From NCBI GenBank assembly GCA_965224795.1, contig CBDDAE010000001.1:558001-622000 (forward strand): a stretch of DNA of 64,000 bases, in the 5' to 3' direction. The first letter of the stretch is position 1; the number at the start of each line of letters is the position of its first letter. The stretch is from NVTR01 sp036480115 (GTDB lineage Bacteria; Pseudomonadota; Alphaproteobacteria; Rhodobacterales; Rhodobacteraceae). The notes under the pieces are model-generated. The model searched no databases. It was not told where the DNA came from and saw only the letters and a program-made list of their open reading frames with translations. Below are positions 15,836 to 25,719 of this stretch, piece by piece. The translations under genes were made by a program, and so were the position numbers.

Positions 15836-17632
15836 ATGTTTCAGACTTTCACCGAAAGCACGAACCCACAGGACGGCCCACCCCGCTTGGCGGCCTTGCG
15901 CGTTGAACTGAAAAATGCCGGTCTGGACGGTTTCCTGATCCCGCGCGCTGACGCCCATCAAGGCGAATATGTCTCTGAACATGATGCCCGTCTGGCATGG
16001 CTGACCGGTTTCACCGGTTCCGCCGGGTTTTGCATTGCGCTGCACGATCGCGCCGGGGTGTTTGTTGACGGGCGATACCGGGTGCAGGTAAAGGCGCAAA
16101 TTGACTTGGACAAGTTCACCCCGGTGGACTGGCCGGAAGTGAAGCCCTGGGACTGGCTGATTGAGGCCTTGCCGAACGGTGGGAAAATCGGCTTTGATCC
16201 GTGGTTGCATACGGTGTCTGAAATTGACGGCTACCGCGAGGGTCTGAAAGACAGCGGCGTTGAACTGCTCGCCCATGAAAATCCGGTGGATCAGGTTTGG
16301 GATGACCAACCGGCACGCCCACGTGGCAAAGTCACCGCCTATCCGCTGGAATACGCCGGTGAAAAATCGGGCGCTAAACGGGCGCGGATTGCGAAAATTC
16401 TGGCGGATGCCGGGCACCGCGCAACTGTCCTGACCTTGCCTGACAGCATTTGCTGGCTACTAAACATTCGCGGCTCTGACATTGAACGCAACCCGGTGGC
16501 CCATGCTTTTGCTATCCTGTTTGACACAGGCAAGATGCAATTCTTCACTGACCCGCAAAAGGTTCAGGAACTGGGACCTGATCCCAATATTCAAGTGCTG
16601 GACTGGGATGCGTTTGAAGGCGCGCTGGCGGCACTTACCGGCCCGGTGCGGGTGGATAAAGCCTCCGCCCCGATCCGCGTCAGCGACGTGTTGACCAAGG
16701 CAGGCGTTGAAATTGATTACGCAGACGATCCCTGCATCCTGCCCAAAGCCCGCAAAAACGCCACCGAAATCGCCGGCACGGTTGAGGCGCATCTGCGCGA
16801 CGGTGCGGCGATGGTGGAATTCCTGTGTTGGCTGGACGGGGCAAAGCAGAAACCCGGGCTTTCAGAGATCGACATCGTCAAAAAACTGGAAGGGTATCGG
16901 CGCGCCACCAATGTGCTGCTGGATATCAGCTTTGAAACCATTTGCGGTTCCGGGCCCAATGGCGCCCTGCCCCATTACCGGGTGTCGGATGCCAGCAACC
17001 GCAATCTAAAGGATGGCGATCTGATCGTCATCGACAGCGGCGGCCAGTATATTGACGGCACCACCGACATTACCCGCACGGTCTGTGTTGGCACGCCCGG
17101 CGCAGATGAACGCGCCGCGTTTACCCGGGTGTTGCAGGGCATGATTGCTGTGTCGCGCGTACGCTGGCCCCGTGGCTTGGCCGGGCGCGATCTGGATTCG
17201 ATTGCGCGTTTTCCGCTTTGGGCGGCAGGTAAGGATTTTGACCATGGCACCGGGCACGGTGTGGGCACCTACCTGTGTGTGCATGAGGGCCCGCAACGCA
17301 TTGCGCGCTCTGGCACCGTACCGCTGGAACCCGGCATGATCCTGTCAAATGAACCGGGATATTACCGTGAAGGCGCTTTTGGCATTCGCACCGAAAATCT
17401 GTGTGTGGTTCAAGATGCCCCCAATCTGGCCGGGGCTGATGCGCGCGATATGCTGGCCTTTATGACCATCACCTTTGTCCCCATTGCCCGCGATCTGATC
17501 GACACAAGCGTGCTGGCCCCTGCGGAACGTGATTGGCTGAACGCCTACCACCTTGAAGTCATTGAAAAAATCGCGCCGCGGCTCAGCGACCCTGCGCGCA
17601 CCTGGCTGGGACAAGCTGCCGCGCCGATCTGA
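15836..17632 (+). CDS. pepP: Xaa-Pro aminopeptidase (M24B)
   Basis: Cytoplasmic metallopeptidase of 598 residues that removes an N-terminal residue before proline. It has two creatinase-like N-terminal domains (residues about 18-150 and 165-310), an M24 pita-bread catalytic domain (about 318-535) and a C-terminal extension. All five metal ligands are visible: Asp in VIDSGGQY, Asp in GTTDITRT, His in GTGHGVGTY, Glu in LSNEPGYY and Glu in IRTENL. This three-domain form resembles eukaryotic-type aminopeptidase P1. Its ribosome site GGAGG belongs to a copy of the dispersed intergenic repeat. The gene symbol is by family usage. Confidence 0.93.
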   Translation: MFQTFTESTNPQDGPPRLAALRVELKNAGLDGFLIPRADAHQGEYVSEHDARLAWLTGFTGSAGFCIALHDRAGVFVDGRYRVQVKAQIDLDKFTPVDWPEVKPWDWLIEALPNGGKIGFDPWLHTVSEIDGYREGLKDSGVELLAHENPVDQVWDDQPARPRGKVTAYPLEYAGEKSGAKRARIAKILADAGHRATVLTLPDSICWLLNIRGSDIERNPVAHAFAILFDTGKMQFFTDPQKVQELGPDPNIQVLDWDAFEGALAALTGPVRVDKASAPIRVSDVLTKAGVEIDYADDPCILPKARKNATEIAGTVEAHLRDGAAMVEFLCWLDGAKQKPGLSEIDIVKKLEGYRRATNVLLDISFETICGSGPNGALPHYRVSDASNRNLKDGDLIVIDSGGQYIDGTTDITRTVCVGTPGADERAAFTRVLQGMIAVSRVRWPRGLAGRDLDSIARFPLWAAGKDFDHGTGHGVGTYLCVHEGPQRIARSGTVPLEPGMILSNEPGYYREGAFGIRTENLCVVQDAPNLAGADARDMLAFMTITFVPIARDLIDTSVLAPAERDWLNAYHLEVIEKIAPRLSDPARTWLGQAAAPI

Positions 17633-17695
17633 CTTGGTGAAACCCGTGCCCGGGTGTTAGGCTGATCGGACGCATGAATTTCAGGAGACACTGCC

Positions 17696-18037
17696 ATGGC
17701 CGACCACATCAAAATTCGCAAAATCCCCGGCACCTGGGTGTTGCGCGCTGGCGGCGCTGTGCTGGGTGAAACCACAAAAGCACTGGAACTGTCCGAAGGC
17801 GATTACCCCCCGGTGATCTATTTCCCGCGCGACAATATCGCCATGGCGTTTCTGGATGGCTCGGACACCACCAGCAATTGCCCGCACAAGGGCGACGCCA
17901 GCTATTATTCGATCCAGACCAAATCTGTGCTGATCAAGGATGCTGGCTGGTCATACGAAGCCCCGTTGGAAGATATGAAACAGATCACCGGGCATATCGC
18001 ATTTTATGGGGATAAGGTGGCGGTGGAAGAGGTTTAG
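17696..18037 (+). CDS. DUF427 family protein
   Basis: Protein of 113 residues made almost wholly of the DUF427 beta domain. Typical phrases are GTWVLRAGGAVLGET (start), YFPRDNIAM and NCPHKGDASYYSI, with a final IAFYGDKVAVEE. An AGGAGAC ribosome site precedes the ATG. It lies 63 bases after the aminopeptidase gene and three bases before the LysE exporter gene, so the three are probably one transcript. The domain has no established activity. Confidence 0.92.
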   Translation: MADHIKIRKIPGTWVLRAGGAVLGETTKALELSEGDYPPVIYFPRDNIAMAFLDGSDTTSNCPHKGDASYYSIQTKSVLIKDAGWSYEAPLEDMKQITGHIAFYGDKVAVEEV

Positions 18038-18040
18038 GGA

Positions 18041-18676
18041 ATGTTTGATTACTCCCTCTTACATTGGACCAGCTTTCTAACCGCCGCTGTCCTTTTGAAC
18101 CTGGCACCGGGCCCAGACATTGCCTTTATCCTGGGGCGCACCATCAGTGGTGGCACAAAGGCGGGTTTCGCCGCCATGTTCGGTATCTGGGCCGGCGCGT
18201 TTGTCCATGTGTTGATGGCTTCAATCGGGTTGTCAGCGCTGTTGGCCACATCAGCCGTGGCATTTTCCATCGTAAAATGGGCCGGGGCAGCATATTTGAT
18301 CTGGCTGGGCATCCAGACTATTCGCGCTGGCGGCGGCAGTTTCGTCGGCGACACCGCCAAAAAATCCGAGAGCTTTCGCAGTATTTTCCAACAGGGTGTA
18401 TTGGTGGCAGTACTGAACCCGAAAGTGGCCATCTTTTTCCTGGCGTTTTTGCCGCAATTCATCGTGCCCGGCGCCGGGCCGGTGCCGGCGCAGCTGTTCC
18501 TGCACGGCAGCCTAATCATTGTGGTGGCAGCATTTGTCGAACCTCCCTTGGTGCTGGCGGGTGAACGCCTGACCCGGGCCTTGCGCGGTAACCCACGCTT
18601 TGGGCTGTGGCTGGACAGAACACTGGGCGGGCTACTGGTGGCACTTGGGTTGAAACTGGCCACCTCAAAGCTCTGA
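18041..18676 (+). CDS. LysE/RhtB-family amino acid exporter
   Basis: Inner-membrane translocator of 211 residues with about six membrane spans. The family signature NLAPGPDIAFILGR is at residues about 20-33, the first span is LTAAVLLNLAPGP, and VAVLNPKVAIFFLAFLPQF (residues about 124-142) is the second conserved block. Members export basic or neutral amino acids or homoserine lactones; the substrate cannot be told here. It begins three bases after the DUF427 gene. A copy of the dispersed repeat starts directly after the stop. Confidence 0.93.
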   Translation: MFDYSLLHWTSFLTAAVLLNLAPGPDIAFILGRTISGGTKAGFAAMFGIWAGAFVHVLMASIGLSALLATSAVAFSIVKWAGAAYLIWLGIQTIRAGGGSFVGDTAKKSESFRSIFQQGVLVAVLNPKVAIFFLAFLPQFIVPGAGPVPAQLFLHGSLIIVVAAFVEPPLVLAGERLTRALRGNPRFGLWLDRTLGGLLVALGLKLATSKL

Positions 18677-18677
18677 G

Positions 18678-18713
18678 TTTCATTTTTCTGAAAATATCCC
18701 CGCCGGAGGCATC
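18678..18713 (+). repeat. dispersed CCCCGCCGGAGGC repeat, copy 3
   Basis: GTTTCATTTTTCTGAAAATATCCCCGCCGGAGGCATC-type element one base after the LysE-family gene. It lies between convergent genes, so here it cannot serve as a ribosome site for a known gene. Confidence 0.8.
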
Positions 18714-18772
18714 CGATTTTTCGCAGAAAAATCACCCCGCGACGCGCAACGCGCGGCGCAACCCCTCACTAA

Positions 18773-20458
18773 TTACGAATGTTCCTCAGCCGCTGTCGCC
18801 GCCAGTGCCCGGTTAAACGCCCGCAAAGCATCCACATGAAACACCGCCCCCCACAGTTCCGGCGGTTGATCCTCACCGCCCAATGTCACCACCGGGATGA
18901 AATCCACGCCGGTGCGCTCAAACACCGGCATAGCGCTTTCCAGCGTAGCGTTGCCGTCAATATAGATGCCCTGCTCCACCAGATCCCAACAGGTATCTTC
19001 GGGGGCAGCGCTTTCAGCATCGCGCCCCCGCATCACTTTGGCGCATGAAAATGTAGCCAACAGATACGCCTGCGGTCCCGCAGCCAGATGCACATTGCGC
19101 CGCTCCAACAGTGTCAGGAAAAACGAACGGTCCACAAAAACCGATGACAGTGCGGAAGACAGCGACACCGCCACCATAACCGCCAGCCCGGTCTGCCAAT
19201 CGCCGGTCAGCTCAAAAACGATCAGCGTGGTGGAAATAGGTGCGCCCAGCACCGCCGCCGCCACCGCCCCCATGCCGGCCAATGCGTATAGGGTTTCAGA
19301 ACCTGACACTTCCGGGAACAGCGGCGTGGCAATCAGCCCAAAGGCCAGCCCGGTCAGGGCGCCAACCATCAGCGCCGGTGAAAAGATACCGCCGCCCATG
19401 CGCCCGCCAAGGGTGATGGCCACGGCCACGGTTTTCAGCACCACAAACAGCAACACCTGCGACAGGATCAATTCGCCGCTTAACGCGGCCGACGTGGTTT
19501 CATATCCCACCCCGATTATATGCGGGAAATAGATCGCGATGCCGCCCAGCAACGCCCCGGCAATAGCCGGGCGCAGATACCGGGGAAAGCCAAGTTTGCC
19601 CTGCACAAAATTACCCAGATCATCAGCCCAAAACACCGAGCGCATCAATAGCACCGCCACCAACCCGCAAATCAAACCCAGGATCACAAAGGCCGGCAAT
19701 TCCACATAAAATTCCAGCGTATTGCCCACCGGCAGAATAAATTCGGTGACATCGCCAAACTGCCAGCGGCTGACTATGGTGCCCGCCACTGACGCGATTA
19801 CAATCGGTGCAAATGCATGCACGGCAAAGTGGCGCAACACTACCTCTAGCGCAAATAACGTCCCGGCAATTGGCGCATTGAAACTGGCCGATACAGCCGC
19901 CGCCACCGCGCATCCCAACAGGTCACGCCCGGTGATGCCACTGGCACTGATCCGGTTGGAAACCCAGGTCGATATTACCGCCGCCATATGCACAACCGGG
20001 CCTTCGCGCCCGGCGGACCCACCTGTCGCAAGCGTGATCAGCGACGCACAGGCCGACGCGATCCCGGCGCGGGTTTCCACCCGACCCTCATGCAGGGCCG
20101 CGCCTTCAATCACATCCGCAACTGAGCGCACCCGCCCATCATCAGTGAAATGATGCAGGATCAGGCCAACACTCAGCCCGCCAAGGATCGGGATGATCAA
20201 GACCCAATACCACGCCAGTTGATCCACCAGATGCAGCACACCCGGCACCCCGTCCTGACCGTATAGCAGCCCCTGCAAGCCGGTGATGGCCTTGCGAAAC
20301 AACAAAGCCGCCAGCCCCGATGCCACGCCGATTGCCAGCGCGATAAACCAGAATTGCACCTGCCCGGGGCCGCGTTGGCACAACACCCCCCAGCCGTTCC
20401 GGCAGCTTTGGGTAAACTTGCCCAATCCGGCCTTCATATTTGCTTCTGGCTTTGGCAT
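18773..20458 (-). CDS. ClC chloride channel/antiporter with CBS tail
   Basis: Inner-membrane protein of 561 residues. The ClC core has about ten hydrophobic segments (residues 25-430). The second selectivity motif is clear as GSAGREGPVVH and the fourth region as APIAGTLFALE; the usual first motif GSGIP is not present (the equivalent stretch reads DVIEGAALHEGRVE), and gating is hard to predict. A cytoplasmic region follows that carries a CBS-like segment (residues about 455-545). The chosen ATG has AGGGAAAA just upstream; an extended frame would overlap the divergent dehydrogenase leader. Role: Cl- transport or H+/Cl- exchange. Confidence 0.93.
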   Translation of the reverse strand: MPKPEANMKAGLGKFTQSCRNGWGVLCQRGPGQVQFWFIALAIGVASGLAALLFRKAITGLQGLLYGQDGVPGVLHLVDQLAWYWVLIIPILGGLSVGLILHHFTDDGRVRSVADVIEGAALHEGRVETRAGIASACASLITLATGGSAGREGPVVHMAAVISTWVSNRISASGITGRDLLGCAVAAAVSASFNAPIAGTLFALEVVLRHFAVHAFAPIVIASVAGTIVSRWQFGDVTEFILPVGNTLEFYVELPAFVILGLICGLVAVLLMRSVFWADDLGNFVQGKLGFPRYLRPAIAGALLGGIAIYFPHIIGVGYETTSAALSGELILSQVLLFVVLKTVAVAITLGGRMGGGIFSPALMVGALTGLAFGLIATPLFPEVSGSETLYALAGMGAVAAAVLGAPISTTLIVFELTGDWQTGLAVMVAVSLSSALSSVFVDRSFFLTLLERRNVHLAAGPQAYLLATFSCAKVMRGRDAESAAPEDTCWDLVEQGIYIDGNATLESAMPVFERTGVDFIPVVTLGGEDQPPELWGAVFHVDALRAFNRALAATAAEEHS

Positions 20459-20547
20459 TTTTTCCCTGTTTAAAGCCAACCCTATCGCTTTGCGCCAGCT
20501 GCCTACGTAGCCTAGGCTTACATGTGCAACTACAAACGGGGACACCC

Positions 20548-21921
20548 ATGGCCATCAGCGACGCAATCAGCGAACTCTCTTTGCTTTTAGGCAAACATCT
20601 GGTCCGTTCCAAGTCTGATCTTGCAATCCATGGCCATAGCGAAAGTCATTTCCCGGTCACGCCACCAGACGCCGTGGCTTATCCGAAAAACACCCGGCAG
20701 CTCGCCCAGATCGTCAGCATCTGCGCCAAACATAACTGCCCGGTGATCGGCTGGGGGGCTGGCACCTCGCTGGAAGGCCACACATTGGCCGTTCAGGGCG
20801 GTGTCACCGTTGATTTCAGCCGTATGAACAAGGTGTTACAGGTCAACGCCGCCGACATGAACGTGGTGGTGCAATCCGGGCTGACACGCGAAGACCTTAA
20901 CACACATCTGCGCGATACCGGGCTGTTTTTCCCGGTGGATCCCGGGGCCAATGCCAGCCTTGGCGGCATGGTGGCCACCGGTGCCAGTGGCACCACAACC
21001 GTGCGCTACGGTACCATGGGCGACAATGTCATGGCGCTGGAACTGGTGCTGGCCTCTGGCCAGATCATCCGCACTGGTTCACAGGCGGCCAAATCAAGTT
21101 CCGGATATGACCTGACAGCACTGATGGTTGGCTCAGAAGGCACATTGGGCCTGATCAGCGAGATCACCCTGCGCCTGCACGGACAACCCGAGGCGATATC
21201 GGCAGCTGTGTGTGCCTTTCCAACCATTGATCAGGCGGTGAACGCCGTGATTGCCACCATCCAGCTTGGCATCCCCATGGCGCGGATAGAATTCATCGAC
21301 GCCGCCACCGTTACCGCCTGCAACGCCTATTCAAAGACTGATCTGCCCCAACAACCGCACCTGATGGTTGAATTTCATGGTTCTGTTGATGCAGTCGCTG
21401 AGCAGGCCGCGCAATTTGGCGAGGTGGCGGCAGACTATGACGCCGCAGATTTTCAGTGGTCCGCCCAACCCGAAGACCGCGCCAAACTCTGGGCCATGCG
21501 CCACAATGCCTATTACGCCTGTCTGGCCTTACGCCCAGGGGCGCGCGCTTTGGTCACCGACATATGCCTACCGATCTCCAAACTGGCGCAGGCCGTGCGC
21601 GAAACCCAGGATGATATCGCGGCCTCATCGATTGACGGTCCAATCCTGGGCCATGTGGGTGACGGCAATTTCCACGCCATCCTGTTGGTTGACCCGAATA
21701 TCCGCGCCGAAATGGACGCCGCCCATGAATTGTCGGCAAAGATGAGCGCCCGCGCCCTGAAATTGGGGGGAACCATCACCGGCGAACATGGGATTGGCAT
21801 GGGCAAACTGGGCTTTATGGATGCCCAACATGGTGCTGCATGGCCTGTTATGGCCGAAATCAAACGCGCGCTGGACCCCAAAAACATCATGAACCCGGGC
21901 AAGGTTGTCCGTTTAAACTAG
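20548..21921 (+). CDS. FAD-linked D-lactate/glycolate-type dehydrogenase
   Basis: Flavoprotein of 457 residues of the FAD-binding type 4 group that oxidises 2-hydroxyacids (D-lactate, glycolate or D-2-hydroxyglutarate). The FAD domain spans residues about 40-220 with VIGWGAGTSLEGH, VDPGANASLGGMVATGASG and SSSGYDLTALMVGSEGTLG. The C-terminal substrate domain has GHVGDGNFHAILL (metal-ligand His) and TGEHGIGMGK. A D-lactate dehydrogenase (cytochrome) is the closest reading; a lone gene without glcE and glcF argues against glycolate oxidase. GGGGA lies before the ATG. It is divergent from the ClC gene by 89 bases. Confidence 0.9.
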   Translation: MAISDAISELSLLLGKHLVRSKSDLAIHGHSESHFPVTPPDAVAYPKNTRQLAQIVSICAKHNCPVIGWGAGTSLEGHTLAVQGGVTVDFSRMNKVLQVNAADMNVVVQSGLTREDLNTHLRDTGLFFPVDPGANASLGGMVATGASGTTTVRYGTMGDNVMALELVLASGQIIRTGSQAAKSSSGYDLTALMVGSEGTLGLISEITLRLHGQPEAISAAVCAFPTIDQAVNAVIATIQLGIPMARIEFIDAATVTACNAYSKTDLPQQPHLMVEFHGSVDAVAEQAAQFGEVAADYDAADFQWSAQPEDRAKLWAMRHNAYYACLALRPGARALVTDICLPISKLAQAVRETQDDIAASSIDGPILGHVGDGNFHAILLVDPNIRAEMDAAHELSAKMSARALKLGGTITGEHGIGMGKLGFMDAQHGAAWPVMAEIKRALDPKNIMNPGKVVRLN

Positions 21922-21925
21922 CCAG

Positions 21926-21960
21926 TTTCAGCTTTCCATAAATATCCGCGCCGCAGGCAT
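21926..21960 (+). repeat. dispersed repeat, copy 4 (diverged)
   Basis: TTTCAGCTTTCCATAAATATCCGCGCCGCAGGC-type element four bases after the dehydrogenase stop. It has two changes in the core relative to the other copies (CCGCGCCGCAGGC), so it is the degenerate member. Confidence 0.65.
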
Positions 21961-22000
21961 TTCGCCCGTCAAACACCACCCTCGTGACATCTTTGGGCTT

Positions 22001-23650
22001 TCATTCTTCCAGCAACACCCGAGCGGCCGCTCGGGCTTCATCCGAGATGCTGTCCCCCGCCAACATGCGCGCCAGTTCGTCCACCCGCTGGTCGCCGCCC
22101 AAGGACACCACCGTAGACAGGGTAACACCCTTGGCTACCGTTTTTTGCACCCGCCAATGGTGCTGACCACGGGCTGCCACCTGGGGTGAATGGGTGACAA
22201 CCAGCACCTGATTGCCGCTGGCAATTTCCGCCAAACGTCGCCCCACTGCATCTGCCGTCGCACCGCCAACACCACGATCAATTTCATCAAATATCATGGT
22301 CAGCCCAGTTGCGCCGCTGGTCAAACAGACTTTGAGAGCCAGCAAAAACCGCGACAGCTCACCGCCTGATGCAATTTTGTTTATCGGCCCTGACGGCGCG
22401 CCCGGATTGGTGGCCACGCGAAAAACGACACGATCCAAACCGCTGGCCCCGGGGTCCACCGCCGCTATTTCCGTGGCAAATACCGCGCGTTCCATCTTTA
22501 ACGGCGCTAATTCACCAGCCATGGCCTTATCCAGTTTTTTCGCTGCTTTCTGACGCTTGGTGCTAAGCTTTTGCGCCGCATTGTCATAGTTTGACTGGGC
22601 GGCTTTTACCGCATCCGATAGGGTCGAAATATCGGCCTCTCCACCTTCAATTTCAGCCAATTTCGCTTGCAAATCACGGCCAAACTGCGCCAGTTCGTCA
22701 GGCTGAACTTCATGTTTTCGCGCCAACGCCCGGATGGCAAACAACCGTTCTTCCGCCGTTTCCAGATCATTTTGATCAAAGGACATCGCCGAAAGGCAAT
22801 CATCGACCCCCTGCTGAGCCATGCCCAATTCATTTAAGCTACGCCCGAGGGCTGCAAGTGGCGCGTCAAGTTGACCTTCGGCCTGGGTCGCGATCTCTTC
22901 CAGCCAGCGGATCGCATCGCCTAACTGTGCCTCGGCCCCGCTGGCACCGATGGCGCTTTGAGCCTTGGTGATATCTTCACGAATACGGGTGGCGGCCTGC
23001 ATCAGACGGCGGCTGGCATCCAGCTGTGCTTCTTCGCTGACTTGCGGATCAAGTTTGGTAAATTCATCCACGTTATGGCGTAAAAATTCTTCGTCTTTTT
23101 GTGCGGCTGCAAATGCCGCCCGGGCTGTGTCCAGCGCCAAATTCGCTTTGGACAGCGCCTGCCAGACCTGTCTAACCGCATTAAGGTCGCCACTTAAACC
23201 CCCAAAATCATCCAATATTTTACGATGGTTGGCAGGGTCTAGAAGCCCCTTGTCATCCTGTTGACCATGCAGTTCCACCAAACAGTCTGACAGCGCCCGC
23301 AATACATCACCGCCAGCGCGCCGGTCATTGATCCGGGCTGTTTTGCGCCCGTCAGCGGTGCAGGTTCGTCGCAGGATTAATTCATCTGCAACCGGCAAAT
23401 CCGCCGCCGTCAAAACCGCCCGAGCCGGATGATCGCCGGAGATATCAAAAACCGCAGTCACTTCACCACTATCGGCCCCGACACGCACCAGTTCGGCCCG
23501 CCCCCGCCAGCCCAAAACGAAGCCCAGACTGTCCAATAAAATGGATTTCCCGGCCCCGGTTTCGCCCGTCAACACATTCAGTCCCGGCTGAAAATCCAAA
23601 TCCAGCCGTTCAATAATTAACATGTCGCGGATTTCTAGGCTTAGCAGCAT
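22001..23650 (-). CDS. recN: DNA repair protein RecN
   Basis: SMC-like ATPase of 549 residues that acts in double-strand-break repair on the nucleoid. The N-terminal half-domain begins MLLSLEIRDMLIIERLDLDF and has Walker A GETGAGKS (residues about 31-38). A long coiled-coil middle (residues about 150-370) follows, then the C-terminal half-domain with the ABC signature-like SGGELSRFLLALK, Walker B MIFDEIDRGVGG and the switch His in VVTHSPQVAA. Family length is normal. It lies 15 bases after bamD, a common arrangement in alphaproteobacteria. Confidence 0.97.
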   Translation of the reverse strand: MLLSLEIRDMLIIERLDLDFQPGLNVLTGETGAGKSILLDSLGFVLGWRGRAELVRVGADSGEVTAVFDISGDHPARAVLTAADLPVADELILRRTCTADGRKTARINDRRAGGDVLRALSDCLVELHGQQDDKGLLDPANHRKILDDFGGLSGDLNAVRQVWQALSKANLALDTARAAFAAAQKDEEFLRHNVDEFTKLDPQVSEEAQLDASRRLMQAATRIREDITKAQSAIGASGAEAQLGDAIRWLEEIATQAEGQLDAPLAALGRSLNELGMAQQGVDDCLSAMSFDQNDLETAEERLFAIRALARKHEVQPDELAQFGRDLQAKLAEIEGGEADISTLSDAVKAAQSNYDNAAQKLSTKRQKAAKKLDKAMAGELAPLKMERAVFATEIAAVDPGASGLDRVVFRVATNPGAPSGPINKIASGGELSRFLLALKVCLTSGATGLTMIFDEIDRGVGGATADAVGRRLAEIASGNQVLVVTHSPQVAARGQHHWRVQKTVAKGVTLSTVVSLGGDQRVDELARMLAGDSISDEARAAARVLLEE

Positions 23651-23665
23651 CGCCCGGCCCTTAGC

Positions 23666-24508
23666 CTACAGCCATTCGCCGCGGACAACCTGGCGGTAAA
23701 TCTTTGACAGCCAGCCATTGCCCTGGGCGGCTTCCGGATGCAAACCCTGACCACTTAGCAGAGAAAAACTGTCCTGGTAATATTCGGTAGAGCGAAAATT
23801 ATGGCCCAATATGGCCCCTGCAGTTTGGGCTTCTGCGGTCAAACCAAGTGCCAGATAACTTTCCACCAAACGGTGCAACGCTTCGGCGGTGTGGGTGGTG
23901 GTCTGAAACTGTTCCACAACCACGCGAAACCGGTTGGTGGCGGCGGTAAAATGGTTGCGTTTCAGATAAAACCTGCCAATTTCCATTTCTTTGGCGGCCA
24001 GATGATCGAAAGCCAGATCAAATTTCAGCACCGCCGAGCTGGTATATTCGCTGTCCGGATACCGCTCAATAACGGCCCGCAAGGATTGCAGAGCCTGGAA
24101 TGTCAGGCCCTGATCACGGCCCACGTCATCGATTTGGTCATAATAGCTAAGGGCCAGCAAATACTGCGCATAGGCGGCATCTTCATCCGCCGGATAAAAA
24201 TCCAGATAGCGCTGAGCGCTGGCACGGCTGTTGGGGTAATCGCGGTCACGGTGATAGGAAAACGCCTGCATTATCAGAGCACGCTTGGCCCATTCCGAAT
24301 AGGGGTACAGGCGCTCAATTTCGCTAAAAAAATGCGCGGCATCATCGGGGTTGCGTTTTGACAGCTCAAATTCACCGCGCTGATAAATCTCTGCGGCCGT
24401 AAAGTTTTCAAGCGGGACATTATTTGGGGCTCCGCCACCGCAGGACGCCAGAAATACAGTGGCCACAAGGGGCGTGATCCATTTATTGACTGTGCTGGCC
24501 ATTGCCAT
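23666..24508 (-). CDS. bamD: outer membrane assembly lipoprotein BamD
   Basis: Essential lipoprotein of the BAM complex, which folds beta-barrel proteins into the outer membrane. Its 280 residues start with a signal ending LASC (lipobox, Cys about residue 23), then about five TPR-like helix pairs (residues 35-250), beginning TAAEIYQRGEFELSKRNPDDA and including FLDFYPADEDAAYAQYLLALSYY-like segments. The ATG chosen has AGGTAGGGG upstream; a longer frame exists but would hide the signal peptide. It stands between lpxC and recN in the block that follows ftsZ. Confidence 0.96.
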   Translation of the reverse strand: MAMASTVNKWITPLVATVFLASCGGGAPNNVPLENFTAAEIYQRGEFELSKRNPDDAAHFFSEIERLYPYSEWAKRALIMQAFSYHRDRDYPNSRASAQRYLDFYPADEDAAYAQYLLALSYYDQIDDVGRDQGLTFQALQSLRAVIERYPDSEYTSSAVLKFDLAFDHLAAKEMEIGRFYLKRNHFTAATNRFRVVVEQFQTTTHTAEALHRLVESYLALGLTAEAQTAGAILGHNFRSTEYYQDSFSLLSGQGLHPEAAQGNGWLSKIYRQVVRGEWL

Positions 24509-24622
24509 AGAGCCCCTACCTTTACAAATTCTTTGGTGAACATGTGATGCCACCCTGTTGCCCTGTCCTAACACAGATATTTCCGGGGCAAAACGTCTTA
24601 GAAGCTGTTTTTAAGGGCCCGT

Positions 24623-25543
24623 TTAGGCGACGGCGGGAATGTCAGCACTATGGACGCCAACACCGGGCAGATTGCGGGCCAGTTTTGGCGTACAATCCAG
24701 CATCCTGAACGCCGAAACATCGGCAAATAAAGCCCGCAGCAATTTATTGGTCAGGGCGTGCCCGGCGCGATCACCGGTATAACGCCCAACAATAGGGGCA
24801 CCGGCCAGTCCCAGATCACCCAGAGCGTCCAGCATTTTATGGCGCACGGCCTCATTCTTATAGCGAAAGCCACCCGGGCTAAGGATTTGATCACCATCCA
24901 CAACGATAGCGTTATTCAGGGTTCCCCCCAAAGCCAAACCGTTTGCGCGCATGATATCCACATCACTTTGGCGGCAAAAAGTACGGCTGGCACACAACTC
25001 GCGCACAAAGGTGCCGTTGGCCATGTTCAGACGCATGTTCTGCGTGCCGATGGCGCTGTCGGCAAATTGAATTCGGAAATCAATTTCAAAACCGTCATGG
25101 GGTGTCAGACGGGCAACGGCGCCGTCCTCGGACACTTCTACAGTTTTTAATATTTCAATGACCCGCACCGGCGCATCCAAACGACGTAAACCACGGCTAA
25201 GAATGCCGCGTACGAACTGGGCAGCACTACCATCAAGGATCGGAACTTCCGGTCCATTGATTTCGACCAGAGCATTTTGAATACCGCACCCCATAAGGGC
25301 TGCCATGATGTGTTCAATTGTTGAAACTGAAACACCAGCATTATTTACGATTTTTGTACATAGCTTTGACGGCACAACCGAATCCCAGCGCGCCGCAATC
25401 AGGTTATCGCCCAATTCAATATCTGTCCGCCGGAACCAGATACCGTATTCGGCCGATGCCGGGTGTATCGTCAACGTCACACGGTTTCCCGTATGCAGGC
25501 CGATGCCCCGAAAGGAGATTGGTGATTTTATCGTTGTTTGCAC
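24623..25543 (-). CDS. lpxC: UDP-3-O-acyl-N-acetylglucosamine deacetylase
   Basis: Zinc amidase catalysing the committed step of lipid A synthesis in the cytoplasm. Its 306 residues match the family. The start is GTG with GAGG six bases upstream, giving VQTTIKSPISFRGIGLHTG as expected. Zinc ligands are seen as His in VSTIEHIMAAL and the HKMLDALGDLGL pair; the conserved catalytic Glu is in ALVEINGPEVPILDGSA, and the catalytic His in DRAGHALTNKLL. It follows ftsZ after a hairpin terminator, so it probably has its own promoter too. Confidence 0.97.
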   Translation of the reverse strand: MQTTIKSPISFRGIGLHTGNRVTLTIHPASAEYGIWFRRTDIELGDNLIAARWDSVVPSKLCTKIVNNAGVSVSTIEHIMAALMGCGIQNALVEINGPEVPILDGSAAQFVRGILSRGLRRLDAPVRVIEILKTVEVSEDGAVARLTPHDGFEIDFRIQFADSAIGTQNMRLNMANGTFVRELCASRTFCRQSDVDIMRANGLALGGTLNNAIVVDGDQILSPGGFRYKNEAVRHKMLDALGDLGLAGAPIVGRYTGDRAGHALTNKLLRALFADVSAFRMLDCTPKLARNLPGVGVHSADIPAVA

Positions 25544-25719
25544 TAAGTGCCTCAAATTTTTGGGGTGCCGTATTATTTTTCTTATCGGCTTGCATGTCCC
25601 TAGCTTTGCTTGGCCGTCCACTCAACTCAAACTTTGTAACGCTCTGAAACATAACTGTTGGATTTGCGCAGAGTTTCGCCGAGTCTGGCCGATTCTCAGT
25701 ACAACCTGTTGATAACAAA

